Below, one piece after another: positions 57,042-64,000 of a stretch of 64,000 bases of DNA (positions are counted from its first letter, which is position 1; each line of letters starts with the position of its first letter). This stretch comes from Letharia columbiana (lineage: Eukaryota > Ascomycota > Lecanoromycetes > Lecanorales > Parmeliaceae): the NCBI RefSeq assembly GCF_014066305.1, contig NW_023501095.1:55001-119000 (forward strand), in the 5' to 3' direction. Made by a program: the position numbers and the translations under genes. The notes under the pieces were generated by a model. The model saw only the letters and a program-made list of their open reading frames with translations. It searched no databases and was not told the origin of the DNA.

Positions 57042-58274
57042 CTATGTAGAACTGCAGCCACCTTGTTCATCGCGCGATCCCAATTTCTCGAGAACTTCCT
57101 GGATAGGCTCGAGATCCAAGGTCACATCGCTCATTTCTCCTATGGCGCTACCAGCTTGCCCGGCCTCCAATTCCGAAAGGCAGGTATCTCCAAACCCAGA
57201 GCCAGGAGAACCAGGAATTGAAGAAATAGAGCCTGGCGTATGGGGTGACGTAGCCCCTGAACCGGCAATGGAGCCGACGCCGGCCTCACTCAAAGCCTCT
57301 TCCACCTGCTGTCTGGCTATCCTTTGCATTTGCCGGCGAGCCCAAGAAATGTAGACGTTCTGGACAATAGCCTCGCGACCTTGCGGGACCAATTCCCTTA
57401 CATTTGAGACTACGTTCTCGGCTCCATCCAGGCGGCCGGCTTGGTCGCAGCGGGTTAGGATTCCACCAATGATGACAACGGATCCAATGACGATAGCTGT
57501 TTGAACGACGTTCTCATTTGTGACGTTGCCGTTGAAGACGAGATCGGCGACGGCTGCGACGCCACCGCCGACGGCGGCACCGCTTCCTGCGCTGATAAAG
57601 ACGGCCGTCCAATAGCTGTGGGTGTTCATAAGGAGATGTCGGAGCTCGTCATGGACTATAGCTTCAGTCTGGCCTGTGCTTGAAGTATTTCGACAGATGA
57701 GGCCGCTATTTAAGAGAGGATTTGCTTCTTCTATGGCTAGCTGGGCGACCACCGCTGTGTGATTGGCATATCTTGGATTGGGATTTTGCCTCGAATGTCG
57801 CAACATATACAAGTCGGCAACCATGTCGCGAAGGTCGGTGTTGTTGGTCGTTGTGCCATTGGTGAATGTGTAAACGCCTATGTCAGTACCAAGTTTAAGG
57901 CCAGTACCGCATTCAGAAAAGTCCACGCTGATGTTGTAGGTAGTCGTCCCCGAGCCCGTATCATCGTCCCAACATGACTGGTGAAGGCCGTATGAATCAG
58001 TGTAGGGGCCCGTTGCATCGGCACTAGCATAAGCTCTCTTGTTCTTTGAACCGGCGGTAATTGTATTATTGGAGGAGTTCCCCATGTTTATAGGAAAAAT
58101 CTGGTCCAAGAAACTACTCAGAGACTCACCCGCAGGCTGTGGTGGAAGCGTTAGAACGGCATCGGGAGACGATAATCCTGAGGCAGCGGCATACGGTGCG
58201 TCTAAAATATCGAGAGACGCTGATCCGGTGGCAAGAGCGTTGAAAATTGCGACGAGAGCAAGAAGGCACTTCAT
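57042..58274 (-). CDS. Secreted-pathway two-pass membrane glycoprotein of unknown function
   Basis: Single-exon gene for a 410-aa protein. A signal peptide is evident (MKCLLALVAIFNALATGSAS). Then comes a lumenal/extracellular region with several N-glycosylation sequons (NSSNNT, NISV, NGTTTNNT, NHT, NTSS) and a dibasic KNKR site that a Kex2-like protease could cut. Two hydrophobic segments follow at about residues 220-248 (SYWTAVFISAGSGAAVGGG...) and 258-276 (VVQTAIVIGSVVIIGGIL), then a polar Ser/Gly/Glu-rich tail of about 130 residues. Six or more Cys before the first membrane segment may form disulfides. I do not recognise the family. It may be a cell-surface or effector-like fungal protein, but nothing in the sequence proves it. 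Confidence 0.75.
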   Translation of the reverse strand: MKCLLALVAIFNALATGSASLDILDAPYAAASGLSSPDAVLTLPPQPAGESLSSFLDQIFPINMGNSSNNTITAGSKNKRAYASADATGPYTDSYGLHQSCWDDDTGSGTTTYNISVDFSECGTGLKLGTDIGVYTFTNGTTTNNTDLRDMVADLYMLRHSRQNPNPRYANHTAVVAQLAIEEANPLLNSGLICRNTSSTGQTEAIVHDELRHLLMNTHSYWTAVFISAGSGAAVGGGVAAVADLVFNGNVTNENVVQTAIVIGSVVIIGGILTRCDQAGRLDGAENVVSNVRELVPQGREAIVQNVYISWARRQMQRIARQQVEEALSEAGVGSIAGSGATSPHTPGSISSIPGSPGSGFGDTCLSELEAGQAGSAIGEMSDVTLDLEPIQEVLEKLGSRDEQGGCSST

Positions 58275-60211
58275 GCCGAGGTCACTCTCTTCTCATGGAC
58301 CAAAGGGAAAATGGATCGATGGAAAATCCAAAGTATATGCGGCGATGGCGGTTTGTCTCAGATGGTCAATTACAGAGGTACCTACCTCTTATTTATGGCG
58401 TTTGTGGTTGCGCAGAACACACACTCAGCGCATATCCCACCCACATATTACTAATAAAAATCTTTGCCGTGATCTCTGGTGTAGCCCCAAGTACTATCAT
58501 GACACGAGTACGTCCGAAGTTCGAAAATCATAGGAACGGTAGTAGCTATTCGAAGATTAGTATAAGCGGTTTCGTAATGAAGGGACATTTGAAACTTTGG
58601 GCAAACATACGATTGGCGGAGAATTTAGACGGCCAACTTGCTCATGGATATACGAGTAAACGCAGAAGCCTGGCTTATTACGGGTCACTCTTGCGGCTCC
58701 ATCCCCAATGCGATTCCCCGTACAACCCCGTGCTAAGAGCAAAAGATGTGGGGTGACTTTGACGGCTAGAACATCAATAATCTTGATATGGTTTTTTTGA
58801 CGCGGCTTTCCGAAAGGTTGAAGAAGCGAATTTCCCGCAGCGCTAGGAGATGCATCGTTAACGCGCATTCGGAATTGATGGTAAAGATTTTTATATTGAA
58901 ATCTCAAAAGACTCGATTGAATGAGCTCGAATTTTTGCTTGGTAGTAAATATCCAGGAGCGGAGTCGGAAACCTTAGGAGATGGGATAAAGCTGAGAGCC
59001 GTGGGAACGCCTTTCCTATCTTCGCCTTCCACATTTGCAGCCCGTAATTGTGTTTCAGAACGCTGTTGATGGATCTTTGCGACGAAGCGACGACTTGATC
59101 GTATCGATCCAGCGTCAAACCCGATACTTTAGTGGTTGATGTCATGTCTGTGGAACAAGTCGGGCACTGAAGGTACCAAGGGTGATGTTTGAAAAGTTGG
59201 GCGTGATGAATAAACGGTAATACCATTCAATTGGGAGTGACTGACCCCGGACCGTCTCCCGCAGCAGTCCCAATGAACAAGCACTGAGAAATGGGGCGAG
59301 ATGCTTTCTAGTCCGCTCTGCCGGAACCATCCATCGATGATTTGGCGTGCAAATCCTTTACTAAGGGTGAAACCCTGCAGGAAGAGTATGTCACTCGAGG
59401 GCAATTTTTCACATCAAAAAGCTCTCAGCTGGAACTGGAAGACACTGTTCGATCCTTTCCCACACTACCACCACTTCTTTCCATATCGCGGGTGGCAGCT
59501 CTGAATCCGAATCTGAATCTATCAATCATCTCTGATTATTCAGACTACCTTAGCCTGCTTACCTTAGTACGATCTTCAGCGTATCTAACGGAAGCTAAGG
59601 TAGGTACCGCACCAGTCAAAACGCAGCGCTTGTGCCTGGCATATAGTTCACCACCGCCACCACCGCCACCACCGCCGCCAACCAACTGCTCCATCACGCT
59701 ACGAGTAGAAAACAAGGGCCGCGATGCAGGCAAGATCCCACACTGTGCCTAAAGTACTCCCGGAACATGGTGGCATCACGCCTCTGCGCATCCTTTTCGA
59801 CACCATTATTATCGGCACCGACGACAATGGAAATGCTCATGCCAAGTATATCGGGTAGAATCTACTTTATGCACTACCTACCTAGAGCAGTGGATCATTC
59901 TCCTAACAATCTAGAGCTCACGGCCTCTCCCAACGCCCCTGTGACGAAAAAATTTTTAAAAATTCTCCCAACGCCCCTGTGCACGGCGCCTGGCCTAGAC
60001 TTATTCGGAGAATTAAGGTAAGGTAGGTATATAATGCGGAGAATTAGCGTGGCTACCGGGCTCTACTTTAGTGGTTCCCCACATTGTTCTTAGTGTCATA
60101 CGTTCCATGATCGGGCAGCGTTCCCCGGCTCGACCTCGACATCGGCTTCGGTTCGAGACTTTCCTCTAAATGCACCGCTTGCTCATGCTTACTTCTTTTG
60201 TCTGCTATCTG
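58275..60211. other. Intergenic region with possible gene fragments and short repeats
   Basis: 1.9 kb. No complete gene. A fragment is listed separately at 58891-59145. A CCACCG trinucleotide-type run lies at about 59651-59682, and an exact 18-nt direct repeat (TCTCCCAACGCCCCTGTG) lies at 59926-59943 and 59964-59981. Confidence 0.45.
58891..59145 (-). pseudogene. Possible N-terminal fragment of a fungal protein of unknown function
   Basis: An 84-codon frame starting MTSTTKVSGLTLDRYDQVVA, then SSQRSINSVLKH. The start resembles the N-terminus of large fungal hypothetical proteins that open with a (GxxxDxYDxVVAxSQxxIN) block, from memory. Nothing that could be the rest of such a protein follows before the stop codon. 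It could be a relic or chance. Confidence 0.25.
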
Positions 60212-60320
60212 AACTGTGCACGGCCTCGTAGGAGGTTATGGCCCCTTTGACAACTAGTCAACCAACTGCGCACGGCCTCGTAGGACTTTTCATGGCCCCT
60301 TTGACTATATATTCAATCAA
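60212..60320. repeat. Two-copy tandem repeat in the promoter of the CFEM-like receptor gene
   Basis: Copy 1 starts at 60212 and copy 2 at 60264. Each contains GCACGGCCTCGTAGGA, then ATGGCCCCTTTGAC, then TCAAYCAA. The period is about 52 bp. The copies end about 95 bp before the start codon at 60416, so the repeat sits where activator sites would be expected. Confidence 0.75.
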
Positions 60321-60415
60321 CTCCTGCCCGGCATCTTCGCACCTCTGTACCCATCTTCTTCGCCCTCCCATATGAAAGGCTCCATCGAAGCTTTTCATCG
60401 TTGAAGGATAGCAAC

Positions 60416-62301
60416 ATGGCTTCTCCTCCTCCGGAACTCATCAAATTAGCTGCGCAATATGTCCTCACATGGCCCTCGTGCATTGTGCGTTTACCAGCAA
60501 GCACTCAGTGACGATAATTTCCCAGCTAACCTACTGACCTTAAAGCAACCGGATGCAATCAAGGGCATGATTGCCAGCGGGTGTCCTTCTGATCCAAAGT
60601 GTTTCTGCGAAGACAAGATATTTCGTCTCGAGCTGCTGGCTGGCATCACAACAAACTGCACTGCAGCTGATATGCTCAGTGAGTGCTTGTTTTTCCTAGC
60701 CGTGAACCTTGCCCGGTCCCCAGTATTTTTCCCGTGATCTAAGTGTGAGAGTGATTTCAATATGCTCATAAATCTTCAACAGCAACGCAAAGTCTCGCCA
60801 AGGAGCTCTGTCCCGTCCTAGACGAAAGCCGAGAGGCCACAGTCATTGCAGTTTTGGTCGTCATTACTCTGCTGGCACTCGTCTTGGTAGCTCTGCGCAT
60901 TGTCTCCAGGAAGATCGGACATGTCAAGTTTTGGTGGGAGTACGTCTTTCCTGACTCGTTGTCCCCCTTCAGTAGCGAATCCCTAGTCCAAAGACATTTT
61001 GAGGAGTATATGGCCCTATCATGCTTCTCGGGGTATCTTTGGGGCGACTGAGCATTTTCTATCGGCAATGCTAACTTCAAACCAATGTGTAGTGATTATC
61101 TGATTTTCTTCGTCATGGTTCGTTTCCAAAAAAAATCTCAACGAGCCAATCCGACTAATTTCATTGCAGTTGGTCACCCTAGGTGAAACAGCGAACATCT
61201 TGAGCGGTGAGTTTCATGTTCCCGAGTTCCTTGAGTACCATTGGAACGGGTATGTGGGACCAGAAGACTCACGCTTGTTCGATGATCAGGAGTAGTTAAC
61301 GGCATGGGGAAGCATATCGTGACACTTGGTGCTTCGCACATGACGGGGTTTCTCAAGGTCTGCTATCCAGACGCTTCCCCAAGTCTTGGGGAGAGGTTCT
61401 GAAGACTGATGTTCTCCAGAACTTCTGGATCACGCAAGTCCTCTTCGCTTTCTCAATGACGGGACTGAAGATGTCCATCCTCCTATTCTATCGCCGGCTC
61501 TTTACGGGACGCCCGATGGCTTTCACTCTGATTCTCGCCGGATGTTTCAACCTAGCCTGGTTTGTCGCTCAATTTGTCTCCGTCATGGTCTCCTGCCGAC
61601 CTCTGGCCTACTTCTGGGACAAAGCTATCCCTCACGGTAGATGCATCGACGAGAACCTAGCGAGTTATTTAATCACGGGCGTCAGCCTGCTCATGGACGT
61701 CATCATCTTCTTGATACCAATCCCTCCACTTTGGGGCTTGAAAAAATCGTTGGCACAACGCCTAAGTCTCATCGGACTCTTTCTAGCCGGTGCTCTGTAA
61801 GTGACGCGCCCCATGCCCCCGCTGATGAACCGCAGCGCCCGGAACTAACGCCACTCTTCTCACAGCGTATGCGTAGCAGGAGCGGTCCGCATCCCTTTCC
61901 TTGTAGAGTTGGATCTCACCGACATCACGTGGTCCGTCGTCCCCGCCGGTCTCTGGATCCAAGTAGAGGTCAAAGTCGGCATAGTCTGCGCCTGCCTTCC
62001 TACCTTGCCGCCACTGTTCCGCCGCGTGCGTCAATACCTGCTTCTCCTCAGCAGCGGCAGTGGCAACAGCGAACGTTCGCCCTCCTCGGGTGACAAAAAC
62101 GGCGGAAGTGTCGTCGTCGCGGTTGATGATGCCAGGAATGGCGACGCGAGTCCGGACCGGGAGGGCAGGGGCAGGAAGCAGCAGGGCTGGTATTCGCAAA
62201 TGCTGAATAGCTTGAGCAACAAGAGTGCAGAGGGACGAACGGAGAGTCGAGAGGAGATTTTTGAGGTTCACGAGAGGAAGTTTTCTGATGACTCCGTTTG
62301 A
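60416..62301 (+). CDS. CFEM-like, rhodopsin-domain (PTH11-type) receptor-like protein
   Basis: Predicted 433-aa plasma-membrane protein. Eight exons: 60416-60484, 60546-60678, 60783-60939, 61093-61117, 61170-61206, 61290-61357, 61420-61796, 61866-62301, phases closing. The N-terminal region is Cys-rich like a CFEM domain (SCIQPDAIKGMIASGCPSD, KCFCED, TTNCTAADM, KELCPVL), but I count six Cys where classic CFEM has eight. Seven membrane segments follow: VIAVLVVITLLALVLVALRI, DDYLIFFVMLVTLGETANIL, MTGLKMSILLFYRRLF, FNLAWFVAQFVSVMVSCRP, YLITGVSLLMDVIIFLIPI and SLIGLFLAGALVCVAGAVRI among them, then a polar tail. This is the class I PTH11 architecture, linked in some fungi to sensing host surfaces. 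Introns of 104 and 153 nt occur near the 5' end. Confidence 0.88.
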
Positions 62302-64000
62302 GGGCGGGGCGATCCTATGACAGACGCTTGATGCTCAATTCCCATTCCACCCAGCTGTATCATGTTTACCCAGCGTTGAAGTTGATGACGGCTTGTTGTT
62401 TTTCTATGGAGTTTGTGTGCTACTTATAGTTGTTGCCAAGCACAATAGGGCTGAGATGCTGAATTCCAACACCCAGCTATGTAATCATGAGCAGAGTTGT
62501 CCTAGAGCTGATATAGGTAATTACTCCTGTCGTAAGACGGGGACACATCCCTTCTTGCTCGGCGCAAGTTTGAACTCCGTCATCCCGCACTGCGGTCACC
62601 GTCGAGGTCGAATTCTAGCTCTGATCATGGCACCTAAAGACGACAGAACTGCACCTACCTCCGTCAGGGTTGGCCCGAAGCTGACGAGCAGGAGTCCCGC
62701 AGCACCCTAACCCAGGGAAATCCAGCCACCACCTCTAGCTATATCTACCCGAATCCACCGTATTGACATCATTGCCATTCCAAGGTTGTAGACTTCCACT
62801 AGAAATCAAACAAAAAAAAGGGCGTCAACACATCAACCGCCCAAACGATCCCGACAAGTGTAGTGCCCCGACAAGGTCACAACCCCTCCGGAAAATCCCC
62901 TGCATCCTCCATGTATGTACACGTAACGCCGCTTTCCCACGCCCTCATCCGGACCCCGGCTCTCAAAAATAGGGCGACCCTACCGCTCGAAATGTCCCCA
63001 TACTCCCGGGCTCAACCGACCCCTCCCCCAACCGGTCACCGCGTCGAGTTTGTCTCCGCACCTTTCCATCAAAAGAGCCAACTCCCACCTTCCACGCTGG
63101 TAAGTCAGATCGTCATATCACCAACCGAGGACGCACGGGCCAATTACCGTCACGCGCGGTCATTAGAGTAGGCCAAGAACTGTGCCATGAAAAGTCCACG
63201 CCACCATAGTGTCGTCAGCGAAAAAAAAAAGAAAAAAGAGTAAGACTTGCAGCAGCAGAGATACACCACGTAGCTTCCAAACATCTGTCGGACGATCAGG
63301 GTGTGGATGCCACACGGCTATGACCAGTTAAGCGATGCCACCGTAGTCCCTCCCACGTCGCGTTGCATAAGACGGGTATGCCCAAGACCATCGAAGCGGA
63401 CGTCCTGGTGGGTGAGTCGGATACGTCGACGACTTCGGTACGGACATGGTTATTACCCAGCAGCAGCAGCGGCGGAGAAGAAGAAGAAGGGGGATCTTTC
63501 TGACCGGCGTAGGAGTGCCGGGTAGATGGCTTCCTTGAAGGGATTCGGGTGTTCAAAAAGGCTGCGCCGGTGGATGGAATGAGGCGGCGTGATTCAAAGG
63601 GGGGGGGGGGGGTCGTGGCAGTGGGGGACGGCTCTGACGCGTTCGGGTTCCGGTCCGTGGTTCTCGTTGCTTCGAGAGCCGTGTCGGAATAGGAGAGGTC
63701 TTGAGATTTCGTCATCGTGCTGGATTGATTTGGAGATGGCTGTTGTCCTGTTAGGTGGAGACGTTTGTTGAGAAGGTTGGCTGGGATGGTCGAGATGTTG
63801 GAGATGGAAATCATGGCAGGAGATTGACGGTCAGAGGAATAGCTGGGATGTTTGAGACGATGAGCTTTCGGGGATGGGGGAAGGATGTCGGATGTCGTAG
63901 AGAGTAATTGTGGATTGATGGGGAGTCACTTTGTCTGCGAAAAGTACCTTGATAATTCGAAGCGGGACGTAGTCGGACTGACAAAAATAATTATAAGCGA
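62302..64000. other. Right-edge region without a confident gene
   Basis: A minus-strand ORF at 63296-63814 (172 codons from ATG 63814) is Ser/Pro/Thr-rich and contains a Pro run encoded by a poly-G/poly-C tract at about 63598-63613. It shows no domain and could be a small hypothetical gene or chance. A/T-rich patches such as poly-A near 63218 are non-coding. Confidence 0.35.

Noticed and set aside
59926..60320. CRISPR-like array from the short direct repeats
   Set aside because: Only two copies each, repeat and spacer sizes differ, and the genome is fungal.
60940..61092. 153-nt intron of the CFEM-like receptor as another introner-like element
   Set aside because: It has only AATGCTAACTTCAAA near the branch point as a partial match; too little to claim relationship.

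Overview
The window is nuclear DNA of a filamentous ascomycete (Pezizomycotina). Most genes are split by short introns of 44-70 nt with GT-AG borders and CTRAY-like branch points. The gene content is typical of that group: PTH11-like rhodopsin-domain membrane proteins, a HET-domain gene, a Zn2Cys6 regulator, a cys-3/MetR-type bZIP factor and an NRPS-like reductase. Three unusually long introns in unrelated genes resemble each other in sequence, as introner-like elements do. These are best known from Dothideomycetes, so that class is a reasonable but unproven guess. Gene models were spliced by hand from reading frames and splice signals, and exon phases were checked arithmetically; no database was searched.

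Layout. 1.7-5.4 kb: NRPS-like adenylation-carrier-reductase. 6.2-8.0 kb: F-box-like protein (minus). 9.1-11.1 kb: a fungal protein with a broken reading frame, followed by a relic of the same family; similar short repeats lie 3' of each. 12.4-15.5 kb: ribonucleotide reductase large subunit with clustered MCB-type boxes in its promoter. 16.4-21.7 kb: two rhodopsin-domain proteins around a cupin gene and a 460-bp inverted-repeat element. 22.3-25.4 kb: TatD nuclease and Siw14-like phosphatase. 25.6-26.7 kb: strand-asymmetric satellites. 26.9-27.9 kb: sulfur-type bZIP regulator. 27.9-31.3 kb: gene-poor DNA with a GA tract. 31.4-34.1 kb: a rhodopsin-domain protein fused in frame to a FucP-type sugar transporter. 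35.9-40.3 kb: Zn2Cys6 regulator divergent from an FAD monooxygenase. 40.8-46.0 kb: mitochondrial glycerol-3-phosphate dehydrogenase, then an amino-acid permease bracketed by two inverted copies of a 60-bp palindromic element. 48.4-53.1 kb: aldo-keto reductase, SCP2-type thiolase, Atx1-like copper chaperone. 54.2-58.3 kb: HET-domain gene with an in-frame stop and an unknown two-pass membrane glycoprotein. 60.4-62.3 kb: CFEM-like rhodopsin-domain receptor. The last 1.7 kb holds no confident gene.

The genes do not form one pathway. Housekeeping functions (dNTP synthesis, glycerol-phosphate shuttle, copper delivery, peroxisomal thiolysis) are mixed with accessory ones (four receptor-like proteins, HET, NRPS-like enzyme, regulator/monooxygenase pair). 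The most unusual observations are the related long introns, the receptor-transporter fusion, the palindromic pair around the permease, and the HET gene with a nonsense codon and an internal duplication.
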